Assembly (NCBI RefSeq): GCF_020085105.1
Contig: NC_058043.1
Coordinates: 19,913,167-19,977,166, forward strand
Reading direction: 5' to 3'
Length of the DNA: 64,000 nucleotides
DNA from: Siniperca chuatsi
Taxonomy: Eukaryota; Chordata; Actinopteri; Centrarchiformes; Sinipercidae
Positions 25,701 through 35,844 of the stretch are shown here, piece by piece. Under the pieces are notes generated by a model, which worked only from the letters and a program-made list of their open reading frames with translations, was not told the origin of the DNA and made no database searches. The position numbers and the translations under genes are program-made. Each line of letters starts with the position of its first letter. Position 1 is the stretch's first letter.

Positions 25701-28700
25701 TAGGCAGTTGGTAAACAACTATGCACAACACATTAAGACTGGACATTTGTTTGTAGAGCAACTCTTGTGATTTAACTTAAACTCGTTTATAGTAATGGAA
25801 ACTGCTCCTAAAAAACCATAATACAGAACCTAGCTTTTGATTTTATGCAAAAAGAAGCCATTAACTCTGCTCTCTCTTCAAATTTAAAAATTGTACTGTA
25901 AAAGCCAACAGGCAAAATAAAGAACATCCTTATACAAAACCTGTTACCAAATATGATAGACAATGAAACTAAACTATTACTATATAAAACAGAGGATTAT
26001 GTTATTTCCTCACCATTACTTTGAATGTGAAATGACACAATGACTAAGCTGTGTGAGCAGTCAGCTCTAACTTTGCATGTTTTAATTTTTTACAAGAAAA
26101 AAAAAATTCTCTGTGTGAATTCTATTCTAAATATAAGCTAAATATGAAGTCCCATTCACATCAACTGAGACCCCACAATGTTTTCCCCCCATACAGGTCT
26201 AGCTCCCCACCAGGCCACATTACATAGCCTTAATTCAGAATGATAATTTCCACAACTGCTCCAAAATGAACAGGACTCTCTGTGTCATTACCTGGAAAAT
26301 CCTTGAGTCCTTTATAATGGGAGCTACAGCTAATCGGATTCCTGTTTATTTTTAATTGCACAAATCTAGAATTGATCAGCTGTTGGGAGTCACACGCCTG
26401 CAGCTCCTTCCCAGTAAACGCCTTCTTGACCCAGTTTTTCCATTCTTGCAGTTGTTAAAATTCTATGTGATAATTCAAGTTTGATTCATGCTTGTGCTTC
26501 AAACCACATTTTTAAAAATAAATCAATATTTCAAGCACTTTTGTGAGAAAGATTCTTCATTACATCCAGCTATTGGGGCTGACTATGTACTCCATGCTGT
26601 ATTATGTCAAATCAGAATTTCTACTTACAGCTGAGCTGATTCAAATAAATGCTACAAACCAAAGAGTGGTGTTGGCATTTTTGCGTCATGGTCATCATGT
26701 CATTTCATATAAAAAGTATGGGCGGAAGTATTGTTATGCAAGTGCTTATGAAGCTCCTTGCAGATGCTACATGAAATATTAACACTTGTTAATATAGAGA
26801 CAGAATGCAATACAAACTCGAGTTTGAAGCAGCCATGTAAACATTAATGCGCAAGCATGACTAAAATCAGGGAAAGAGAGGGTCAAGGTTGAAAAAAATT
26901 AGGACATACCTGTATGAGTAAGACTGTGTCTCTCCAGTTGGTAACGTTGTATAAACCTCATGTCACACATGGTACAAGCATACGGCTTCACCCCTAAACA
27001 GAGCACAAGAATGTCTGATGAAGTTCATGAAAACCAAGATTTAAAAAGACATCGTGAAATGCTTTCAGCTTGTTTATTATTGCATGCTTTATTACAGACA
27101 CAATTCTGTTAGAGACATTACACAAAAAAAAGACTTTAAAAACCTGCAGACATCAAGAGTAAGGTGCATCATCAATGAAGGAGAAATATGGCTTACATGC
27201 TACAGTTTGGACCAGCTTGATTAATATTCAGTCATCCTGCAAATAAACTGTTGATGGTGGTGAAAAACTTGTTGAAACTTGGTTTTTCAAGTTATCCCAT
27301 GCTCAAGATGCACCATTTCACTATTTAGTCAGGCTGAACATTCTTGTATTTGCCTGAAAAACTCTTGAGAAACATAGCCTCTTTTCCTGACATTTTAGAC
27401 TATTGATGCCTGCATTTAAAACTTTTTAGTGTAATGTGCTTTTTATTGGGTATGTGATATAGTATTCAACAATACACATGCAACAGTACCATTACAATGT
27501 TCACACAAAAGAAGGTAACTGACAAGGGAGAGAGTCACTTTTTCAGTGGACAGTTTTCCAACAAAGCCTAAAAATTCTAATAAACATTTTTTTAGAAGGG
27601 GAAATTTATTTACCAACAATGGCATAATTATGGTATTGTATATAGAGGGAATAAAAAAAATTCATGTGTAGGTTGTTTATATGAAAGGTTTCATAGTGAA
27701 AGGGGAACAATTAATTCAAGCATACCAGTATGAGTGAGGCTGTGTCTTGCCAAATGGTAACGCTGGAAGAACCTCATGTCACACATGGAGCAAGCGTATG
27801 GCTTCACCCCTAAACGCACACAGTACCAAACTTTAGAAAAGTGTTCTCATGAACTATGTACACAAAATATGTCATTTTACATACAGTAGTCAGTGTTATG
27901 TCATTACAAGGTCTCAAGTATTTTCATGGCCAACTAGTCTCTATACATACAAGAAATAAAATGTTATGTCAACCCTAAAAGCAGTTAGCAAATACAGTGA
28001 GTACACCAGAAAAGAAAAAAAAATTATAATAAAATCGACTAGAGCTTAAACAATCCACATTCAAACCTTTCATATTTAAGGTATTGAATGTGGATTGAGT
28101 AATAAAAATTACAATTTGCTTTGTGTCAAAGTACTCTCACAGGTAGGTGATGCCTACACACAAGGGCAAATATCTACAATCCCTGATGCTGTCAAGTGAG
28201 AGGGATAAATAAAAAACTTATACCCGTATGGGTGAGAGTGTGTCTTGCCAGGTGGTATCTTTGGAAAAATCTCATGTCACACATGGAGCAAGCATATGGC
28301 TTCACCCCTGCACACACAGAGCAAAATATTTTGTAAAAACAGCACAATGAACTGAACAGGACACACTCATTTACATCACGTATCCAGACATGCCAAAAGC
28401 AGTGGCACCAGTATGATGTAACAGTAAATGCATTTCGCTAACATTTTATAATCTGTCGACATGCATGATAAAGGGACCTCAATGAAAACGTCTTTCTACT
28501 GAACTCAGTGCAGCTTTTCAATGCCGACATGCATTGCAAAGGCTGAAAACGTCTTTAGACACAAGTCAAGGTGTAATTTACAGGCACTGCTGTGGAGGTA
28601 CTGTAGCTTGAGAAAATCTGTCCAAAATAGTGCCTGAAAGGGTTAAGCCATAAAACTGAAAGGCACTCCTCCCCAATAGTTAAAACTGCTTGATGCTTAT

Positions 28701-31700
28701 GAATATTTTAAAAACCAGACTACAAGTCATTATATAAACAAGGGAAAGATAAACTTCAGTAAACTGGGTATTTGGGCACTAATGTAGCAAAGAAGGGTGA
28801 ACCCATACCCGTGTGAGTGAGGCTGTGTCTTGCCAAGTGGTAGCGTTGGAAAAATCTCATGTCACACATGGAGCAAGCGTATGGCTTCACCCCTACACAC
28901 ATAAAAAAGTATGCAAATGTAAGCTAGAAACAGAAAAAATAAGTTTCAACACATAACCATCAACTCTTCCCTTAGAATAGCTCTTTTGCTTCTACACATT
29001 ATATCATTAGCCTGAGAAAATAGGCATTTGTGTTGTATTGTGACCACGTGGGTTATTTCAGTCAAACAACAACAAAAAAAACTATCTTAAAAAATTAGGA
29101 GTAATGAACAAATTAATTGCGCAGAACAAAGTAGAGCATTCAGCAGGGGAAAAGCTGCAGTTTTATACATTCAGGTGCCCCACGTATGCATGTATTTACA
29201 TCAAGAGCTAAAAATGGCATGTTTTATATTTTACCATCCTAATACATGTCTGGATACAGCTTTGTGTTTCTGAAAATGTGAATATTTGAAGCTGGTAGTC
29301 ATTTTAGACACTCTAAATCTCTGTTTATACTGCTATGAGTGATAAAGTTAAGGCACTTCTAAAACACCACTACCTAATGAGCTAGGGTAAGCAGACGCAT
29401 ACCAGTATGAGTGAGGCTGTGTCTTGCCAGATGGTAACGTTGGAAGAACCTCATGTCACACATGGAGCAAGCGTACGGCTTCACCCCTACATACACAAAG
29501 TATCAACATATTAGCTAAGACGTTCCTTAAGCATCAAAGGAAAGCATCATTCACAGGCATTAAATCACTAGGACCTGGCAGACATTACAGATTCCAATCA
29601 AGCTTCATGTGAAGGGGTCATTTTTTTAATTTATTTTTTTTTACTTCTAATTAGTAAATATCTTCTGTTATAGGGAGCGGTCATTTTCAAAGAATCTGGT
29701 GTACATTATAAAACTAAAGCAGCAACAGGATATAAGCCAAGCATGTTTAAAACAAGACATACAAGTCAGCAGCAAGATGGTAAAGAAACGTCTAAGACGG
29801 TGATCACACTGGCCAGCTGAAGCAGAAACTTAGCACACTAGCACACTTCTCCACTGTTCACAATTGCAAGTGTCAACAGCATTTTTCAGCACTGTGGTGA
29901 GCATATTTGTTGCCATTTACTGCAAATTGGTTTAACGTCTATATAGTGCATATTAATTAAATTTATGGTGGCATGAAAGTGTGTGTTGCTTTGAAGTGTT
30001 ACAAGTGTGCTTGTTTTCTAGCACTCCAAAGTGATGATCTGCCTTAACTTTCAAAAGCTTCCAATCTGATCTCCGCCATAAACTTACAGCAGAAGCATCT
30101 GTATAAGCAACAGTGCAACTATATAATAAAATCAATTTAAAAAGCCAGACAACGACAGCTAAGACACATGAGCTGTGCAGCCATTAATCTGCATATATAA
30201 TAAGTGTGGACATCAAAGGACTATTCCCATAATATACCATGGCCTAGGTTAATCGGCTACTTCAATATGGCTGGATCAGGCAGGAGGGCATTAACAAAAA
30301 CTGTTACCCAATGTAAAATATTAACTTCAAATTCTAACTTAAATAATTAATTAGCTAATTTAAACTTTCTAGTAAAACCATGCACAACCAGATTTTCTAA
30401 ACACTTGAGTAAGCTAGTCTCCTGAAAAATGTGTCTGCAAAATTATATTATTTTGTCCTTAATTCATTGTGACCAGTCAGCCCCATCTCTTATACTGTGG
30501 CTATGACGCAATGTCGATTTCTTCAAAAATCCTAACTATGATGGAGAAATCCATTGATAGTAAATATTGTATCTCAGTTAATGCGACCGGATATGCAAAA
30601 TGTGTAGAACTAACGTACACTACTACGCTACGTCCACAATGTATGATAGCTAACAGCTAGCTTTATATCTTCAGCTCTGCTAGCATGATAAAGCACCAGT
30701 AACAATATCCTTGGAGAATAAAAAATAGAAAAACATAAAGCCAGAGTAAATTTTGTTGAGCCGCAATGGTACAAGAGGGATAATACACTTTGAGGGGTCC
30801 ACGGGAGCTTTTAGTTCATGTCAGGTGTTTACTTACATCTATTCATACCATGCATTACAATAAATGGGCCACAATTGGACATGTTAAACATCAGCCATTG
30901 ACGATGGTGATGATGATTCAACCCTGTAGTAATTCTAGAGGCTATTGTCTCAACTGTTGTTGTGTTGGACTGCAAAAAGATGTTTCTATATTTTGTCCAC
31001 CCAATTCAACAAAAGGATTTATACGTTTCTTAACAGTAGGATGTACTCCAGGTCTTTTGTATTAGATTGTCTTATACTGTATACATATAACTTTTATATT
31101 TCAACGTACTACTGATATTTTTATAAGTCTACATTTTCTAATGATAAATGGTTGAGATCAGGTGCATCTGGGAAAAAGTCTATGTTGAGGAAAAACAATG
31201 GTTTAAAAAAAGGCATGAAATCCTTGAGCCAAACACTGATCCTAGGACTCCTTAATACGGGATAATGAATAATCCTTTTATGATATGCAAAATGCAATAC
31301 TACAGAACTGCTTAAATGTTCTCTTGACCAACAGTCCAACATATAAAAGGTTACTGTAGGATTTTTACAAGACTTTTCTGATCAACTCCTAAAAGGCTGT
31401 TTTGGTCCTGCATGTTTGCTTGTATGTTGTTTGTGTGGTTGTCCAGAGTGTATATGTTTTTGTTCTTAAGCCTCTCCTGAATAAGAACTATTGATCTCAA
31501 TCAGACTACCTGATTAAATAAAGTTTCTTAACTTGAACTGGGTACGGTAAATGGACGCATACCCGTATGAGTGAGTCTGTGTCTCTCCAGGTGGTAACGC
31601 TGGAAAAACCTCATGTCACACATGGAACAAGCGTACGGCTTCACCCCTACACACACAGAGCATAACATTATTAGCTATTCAGTCTATCAAAGAAGCGAAA

Positions 31701-34700
31701 ATGTGGAGAAACAAAATCAGAAAATGTATTATGTTGAAAATAGAAAGAACAGATGCAGTGTTGCCACAAAGAGCAAATGCTTACTCAAGCCACTGGGATA
31801 TTAGAATAAAATAAAATATTTGTATACATAAGTATATATAAACCATGCTAACTGAGATGGGTAGATTTGGCCAACAGTTTACTATTGGTGCATTGCTTTT
31901 GGTGAATACTGGGGCAGTAGTCACTGACTTGGAAAAACGATAAGGTTGGAAGTTGACTTACCCACAGCATACTTCTTAAACAAATGAAAAACAAAGAATT
32001 TTGTGTGAAAGGGTGCAACGCAAATATTGACACTATGCAAATGTTTTAACTCAAGTCCTCAATTTTCATTGTATAAAAACAAGAACATAGTCCTTTGATG
32101 TCCATGCAGTTGTTTTCATTGACAAAGTAATATTTACATATAAAAATTATAAAACAAATAAATCTAGCATGTTTTTTGTGGCCTGTGCTTGGAGGCTTTC
32201 ACATACATACACTGGGGTCCACTTTCAAGTCCACTATCAAAAAGTCTTGTTTACAGAACCGTTTATCATTTGCCAATATAATTGATATAATTTGTTTTTC
32301 CCAGTTGTTTCAATAATATCTTATTTAATACTGATACAAATCTATATTTTTATATCCAAGAAATGCACACAGAAAAGTGACAAAAATATTCTGAATATTC
32401 AAATAGTAGCACAAGTACCTTTTGTAATACATAGTGAGAATTATTTTTCTCTTTCAACAGACAATACCATACTTTGACAAAATTAATATGGTCGCCAATG
32501 TGTCACTACTGCTAGTGCTTTAATGAGTTTCAACTTAACATACTTTCAACTGGTTTGTTAACATTGTTTGAGGAAACCAATATTGTGAAGCCAAGTGGTT
32601 CTCTTGAATATTAAGAAAAGTTTTCCAGCACAGTCTCCTTGTAAACTCAAAAGTTCTACAGGGACTGCATGCTGCAAAGATTTTCTGAAGTCAAATCATC
32701 CAGACCAAGACATAGCAGACTAAGAATAAAGCATCCAGTATGCTTCAACAGAAGTGTTTGTCGGATGGTCAAACAGTGTGGGTGGTCAGATGTGGTCTGT
32801 TGTACTTGTGACCACAACCAGCTGTGATATAGCACTGCCAAATAGTGCACTGTGAAGTGTTGTACTGCACAAGGTGTTTACAGAGCATGCAGCAACTGCT
32901 GGACGGCAGAACACGCAGGATTATTAGCCTGGGTGTGGTTACTCTTTAGTGACCACACCATGTAAAGACCAGTTTATCAAGCTGACATTTGCAGGACCCA
33001 ACAGCATTTACACGAACAACACAATTTCAAGTGAACAAAGAACCTCCTATTTGCCTTGTTAAAACAATTTAACAACAAAACAAGTTAAAACGATGGGCCA
33101 AAAACGGCCATGGGCCAAACAATATCAAAGTATCACAGTTGAAGACAGAAAGAAAGTAGTTTTTACAGACAAATAAAATTTTTAATTTGCAAAAAAAATT
33201 TATCACAAGAGAGGCTAATTTCTCCATCCACAGGCACCAGAGCTCAACCCAACTTAATCTGGAGAAAAGGAGGAATGCGCCTCAAACATCTCTGGGATCC
33301 TCTAAAATAGTGCTAAAAAAATTGTGGATTCTCAAATCCTGCAAACATTTCTACATCTGATGCTAGTCACAATGTAAGCAATGATTAAGGCAAATAATGG
33401 ACATCCAAAAGGGGAATAAAATGTATCATAAATGTTGAAACAACAGTTTTTAATAGTGGACTCTGGACTATTGGACCGCACTGTATTACATCGCCTTCTG
33501 TAAATTTTTCCTGGTGTTGGGGGACCAATATTTATGAGGCAAATACTGTGCTTTACATTTTGGGGTGAACAGATTTTGGGGGGTGGCTTTGTTGGAAATT
33601 ACTGTCCACAGACAAAATGAACCCTGAGCATCTGTCCATTGATTCAAGTGACAGACTACAGATGTAGTCCGATTTATGTAATATGGGTACGGTTAAAGGA
33701 CGCATACCCGTGTGAATGAGGCTGTGTCTCTCCAGGTGGTAACGCTGAATAAACCTCATGTCACATACGGCACAAGCATACGGCTTCTCCCCTAAACCGA
33801 AGAGCACCAGTTTTAGTTCAAGTCCCCACAGATACCACCAATTAGCTGTGAGGAAAAAGCTATTACCAAACAAGGTTTTTAAGCAGGCCATTGCAAAACC
33901 TTACAGTTGCTGCACACTCCTAGATTCAGTCCAACTCAAGCTTTCAGGGCCTCTTTCAACAAATGATTAATGTAATCAAGCATTAAAAGCTGTTTTGCTT
34001 AACTGCAAACGCGACTTGTTCGAAGCATAACTCATACCTGTATGAATGAGGATATGTCTCTTCAGGTGGTATCCACTCCTAAATGCTCCGTAACAGTGAT
34101 CACAAATAAAGTTTTTCTGCACTTTGGATGATGGACCATTCTCATCCCCACCTGTGCCCTAATGAGGACAGTAAAGAATAACGGTTCAACATTTGTTTCA
34201 AATGCCATTTTAACAGTGCACTAATAATATAAACTAAGAACCAGTGCATTTTACCACAAACACAATCTTTCAAACATACCCACCCACAACTGCTCAGGAC
34301 CTGATGAAAATCTAAAACTCCTGTGAAATTTCAGTAAATGTAAGACATATTATGATTTCTACTACACTCTAAAGACTTTATATTTTTAATGGTTTATCTT
34401 TTCTAAAACCCAAGTTATCTTTAACATTTGAATTGAGAAATACCCCACAGTCCCTTCCGATGGCCTAATGCCCTCATGTTACTGCCCCCCGTTATGCACA
34501 CAACTGCAGTTATTGTGCTCCGCTTCACTCTGCTCCCCTCCCCCCTCTTTCCTCTCTAGAGATCCTCCACCCCCTCCACATCTTCCCTGAACTCCTCCCC
34601 CCACAAACAAAAAGTGCACACATGAAAGCTCCAAGTCAGGCGCACTTGAATAAAGTGAAATGCTTTTACAAAAACATGTGCAAGTAGCTAACGACACGTT

Positions 34701-35733
34701 TGAGGTAATAAGGAAAAATGTAAATGAAAAAATAATAGCAGAGACCATTCCCTATTTAGCAACCACAGCCACTGACCTTCCCACCCCTTCCCTCTTGTTC
34801 TCTCACTTTACAGGGCGTTACTGATTTCCTGTTCTTTTTTTTCTGCTGCATGTCCTCGTTGGCCCTCATCTCCTTCTCGTCCAGCAGGCGGGGAGCTTGG
34901 AATTCACCTTCCTTCCGGATAAGCTACAGAGCCAGAAAAAGTAAATTATTTCCTAATTTCAGATCTGTTAGCTTTAAAACAGATTATCTGAACATGACTA
35001 AAATTAAATGATAAATGTGGACCTCTATTATGTGCATTTTTTGCCACTGCCAGCTGAAGAAGCCAGTGTTAAATAGTGTGGGTTTGTACATTTTTACATT
35101 TTGATTTTAGTAAAAGCCAACAATGATTTGAAACTATTTTAATAATTTTCATCCATATACTGTGCTGGTTAGGGCAAGGTTTTGTCCATCTGAAACAAAT
35201 CTAAATTTGAATAAAAACAATAAAACTGTTGTTTCTGGAGGGATAAGGACAATGGGATATGTGGAGCTTCTAAAACTGTTTGCCCTTACCTATAACCTGG
35301 TAGTGATTATGTCAATATGTTTTTCTGTCCTTAAAAGCTTGTATGACATAAATTGGAATATGAGTTCATACGTGAAAACTAAACAAAAAACAATAAGTGG
35401 GGGTTGTTTTAAAGTAGAATAAATCATCATGACTACATTCAGTGGGAAAGTCCTCCCACACTGAAATGTTCAATTCCATAAAGGCGATGGGTTTACACCC
35501 TTCGCAATATTAAAAGCATATAACAGCCCCATTGCCCAGCGGGTCCTAACCAGGGGTGGACAGCTCATTCCAGATGGGAGGATCATATGGCTCTGGGGAC
35601 CACGGTCAGGGCCCTCCCTTTGTGGTGGTCCATGGCCAAGTGGAGCCATCATTTTTTTGGGCGGAGCGGCCATGGAGCTGGCCTGCATCAGGGCCATACT
35701 GGAGAGGACAGCTTCGCAGCCAAGCAGCCCCGC
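19319..35733 (-). CDS. znf740: znf740 homologue with an array of 14 single-finger cassette exons (N-terminal start exon not located)
   Basis: Nuclear C2H2 zinc-finger protein; mammalian ZNF740 binds C-rich DNA. Constant exons: 35733-35551, 34923-34777, 34158-34038 (finger 1), 19821-19703 (finger 2 and start of finger 3), 19492-19319 (rest of finger 3, tail, stop). They match ZNF740 in order: an N-terminal AGLLGCE...KKMM block, a basic middle region, finger [19 protein letters not shown], finger [19 protein letters not shown] and the C2HC finger [19 protein letters not shown]. Joined alone they encode 247 residues plus the missing start, close to the mammalian protein. Between fingers 1 and 2 lie 14 exons of 84 nt, one finger each, all phase 1/1 with intact splice sites. 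Including all of them gives about 639 residues and 17 fingers. The linker in the cassettes is TGVKP instead of TGEKP except in the first. The exon at 35733 starts at an acceptor in phase 0, so the initiator Met lies in an unseen upstream exon. No frameshift or stop is seen in any cassette. Confidence 0.92.
19703..19821 (-). CDS. znf740: znf740 finger-2 exon (constant)
   Basis: 119 nt, phase 1 in, phase 0 out. Encodes [28 protein letters not shown] and the CERC half of finger 3. This is the only copy with the ancestral [15 protein letters not shown] continuation, so it is the orthologue of the mammalian finger-2 exon and the likely source of the cassettes. Confidence 0.93.
20242..20325 (-). 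CDS. znf740: znf740 cassette exon 14 (single C2H2 finger)
   Basis: 84 nt, phase 1/1, acceptor tgtag|GG, donor G|gtatgc. Finger core [17 protein letters not shown]. The only cassette with Asn at helix position 2 (Tyr in the others), a DNA-contact position. It lies 1.9 kb from its nearest cassette neighbour and 420 nt from the constant finger-2 exon. Confidence 0.9.
21564..21909. mobile_element. Short palindromic MITE-like element in znf740 intron
   Basis: Left end 'ccatttccacctggcattaacatgcg' and right end '...attttaataccaggtgtaaatg' are inverted copies. Internal 'acacctgcgcataacgcattaacatgcg' repeats the same words. This pattern matches a common teleost non-autonomous DNA element. No coding capacity. 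Confidence 0.65.
22249..22332 (-). CDS. znf740: znf740 cassette exon 13 (single C2H2 finger)
   Basis: 84 nt, phase 1/1. Finger core [17 protein letters not shown] with linker VKPF. Base-for-base identical to cassette 11 (23649-23732), with homologous flanking intron: the product of a recent duplication. Confidence 0.9.
22692..22733. repeat. (AAT)n microsatellite
   Basis: About 14 perfect 'aat' units in a znf740 intron. It is absent from the matching place in the duplicated unit at 24.1 kb, so it arose or expanded after that duplication. Confidence 0.95.
22820..22903 (-). CDS. znf740: znf740 cassette exon 12 (single C2H2 finger)
   Basis: 84 nt, phase 1/1. Core [17 protein letters not shown], ending in HMG instead of HTG. 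Differs from cassette 10 by one synonymous base; same peptide as cassettes 10 and 8. Confidence 0.9.
23649..23732 (-). CDS. znf740: znf740 cassette exon 11 (single C2H2 finger)
   Basis: 84 nt, phase 1/1, identical to cassette 13. Acceptor tttag|GT, donor G|gtatgc. Core [17 protein letters not shown]. Confidence 0.9.
24201..24284 (-). CDS. znf740: znf740 cassette exon 10 (single C2H2 finger)
   Basis: 84 nt, phase 1/1. Core [17 protein letters not shown], end HMG. The second exon of the middle two-exon duplication unit. Confidence 0.9.
24647..24730 (-). CDS. znf740: znf740 cassette exon 9 (single C2H2 finger)
   Basis: 84 nt, phase 1/1. Core [17 protein letters not shown]; the Lys before Phe is unique to this copy. 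First exon of the third two-exon unit (with cassette 8). Confidence 0.9.
25097..25180 (-). CDS. znf740: znf740 cassette exon 8 (single C2H2 finger)
   Basis: 84 nt, phase 1/1. Same peptide as cassettes 10 and 12 ([17 protein letters not shown], end HMG) but with several synonymous differences, so it is an older copy. Confidence 0.9.
26910..26993 (-). CDS. znf740: znf740 cassette exon 7 (single C2H2 finger)
   Basis: 84 nt, phase 1/1, donor G|gtatgt. Core [17 protein letters not shown]. Gln replaces His at helix position 3, a main base-contact position, while the zinc ligands are intact. Isolated by 1.7 kb from cassette 8 and 0.7 kb from cassette 6. Confidence 0.9.
27726..27809 (-). CDS. znf740: znf740 cassette exon 6 (single C2H2 finger)
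   Basis: 84 nt, phase 1/1. Core [17 protein letters not shown]. Same peptide as cassettes 4 and 3 but with many silent differences. Confidence 0.9.
28224..28307 (-). CDS. znf740: znf740 cassette exon 5 (single C2H2 finger)
   Basis: 84 nt, phase 1/1. Core [17 protein letters not shown] followed by TLTHTG; Thr replaces the usual Ser between the zinc-ligand histidines. Confidence 0.9.
28809..28892 (-). CDS. znf740: znf740 cassette exon 4 (single C2H2 finger)
   Basis: 84 nt, phase 1/1. Core [17 protein letters not shown]. Peptide identical to cassettes 3 and 6. Confidence 0.9.
29403..29486 (-). CDS. znf740: znf740 cassette exon 3 (single C2H2 finger)
   Basis: 84 nt, phase 1/1, donor G|gtatgc. 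Core [17 protein letters not shown]. Cassettes 3 to 6 are spaced evenly, about 500-600 nt apart, which suggests a second duplication cluster. Confidence 0.9.
31370..31540 (+). repeat. LINE 3'-tail remnant in znf740 intron
   Basis: 'attgatctcaatcagactacctgattaaataaag' resembles the LINE tail at 15785 ('atctcaatgggactttcctggttaaata'). Short, non-coding. Confidence 0.45.
31563..31646 (-). CDS. znf740: znf740 cassette exon 2 (single C2H2 finger)
   Basis: 84 nt, phase 1/1. Core [17 protein letters not shown] followed by RLTHTG. Combines the Phe of the middle cluster with the Glu of the ancestral finger 2; about 2 kb of intron on each side. Confidence 0.9.
33225..33480 (+). mobile_element. Possible degenerate Tc1/mariner transposase remnant
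   Basis: 'caccagagctcaacccaac...aatctgg' reads like a decayed version of the SPDLNPIE-type block of Tc1 transposases, and the text after it resembles the transposase 3' end. Heavily mutated, in the intron between cassettes 1 and 2. No terminal repeats were identified. Confidence 0.35.
33708..33791 (-). CDS. znf740: znf740 cassette exon 1 (single C2H2 finger)
   Basis: 84 nt, phase 1/1, acceptor tttag|GG, donor G|gtatgc. Core [17 protein letters not shown] with linker GEKPY. The only cassette that keeps the canonical Glu linker and the one most like the constant finger-2 exon; 246 nt from the finger-1 exon. Confidence 0.9.
34038..34158 (-). CDS. znf740: znf740 finger-1 exon (constant)
   Basis: 121 nt, phase 0 in, phase 1 out. 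Encodes a Gly/Asp/Ser-rich lead, then [20 protein letters not shown] and ILIHTG, the counterpart of mammalian ZNF740 finger 1. It ends ACA G|gtatga, so it can be spliced in frame to any cassette or straight to 19821. Confidence 0.92.
34777..34923 (-). CDS. znf740: znf740 basic linker exon
   Basis: 147 nt, phase 0/0, donor AAG|gtcagt, acceptor tgtag|CTT. 49 residues, starting [18 protein letters not shown], then a Lys-rich QQKKKNRK patch (possible nuclear localisation signal, inference) and EGRGGK. Confidence 0.82.
35551..35733 (-). CDS. znf740: znf740 N-terminal exon
   Basis: 183 nt, phase 0/0, acceptor tttgcag|GCG, donor CTG|gttagg. Begins [16 protein letters not shown] and includes [11 protein letters not shown], aligning with the start of mammalian ZNF740 (a short Met-Ala-Gln lead precedes that block there). 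The initiator codon is expected as a few codons on an upstream exon. An in-exon ATG (MALMQ...) is an alternative start. Confidence 0.8.
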
Positions 35734-35844
35734 CTGCAAAGACAAAGAATGAAGAGCAACACTTTAACAACTATATCAAACATTTAAAAAAAACACTGCA
35801 ATTTGAAATTATATTGCCAGTCACATGGCATTTGCCAAGCTAGT

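Noticed and set aside
20129-33891. Separate small zinc-finger genes, one per finger
   Set aside because: Each finger is flanked by matching acceptor and donor sites, has no own start or stop near the finger, and all share phase 1/1. They are exons of one gene.
35470-35745. Open frame beginning at a Met just upstream of the znf740 N-terminal exon
   Set aside because: The apparent start is a TTG inside the polypyrimidine tract and acceptor (ttgtctttgcag). The first real coding base is after that acceptor at 35733.
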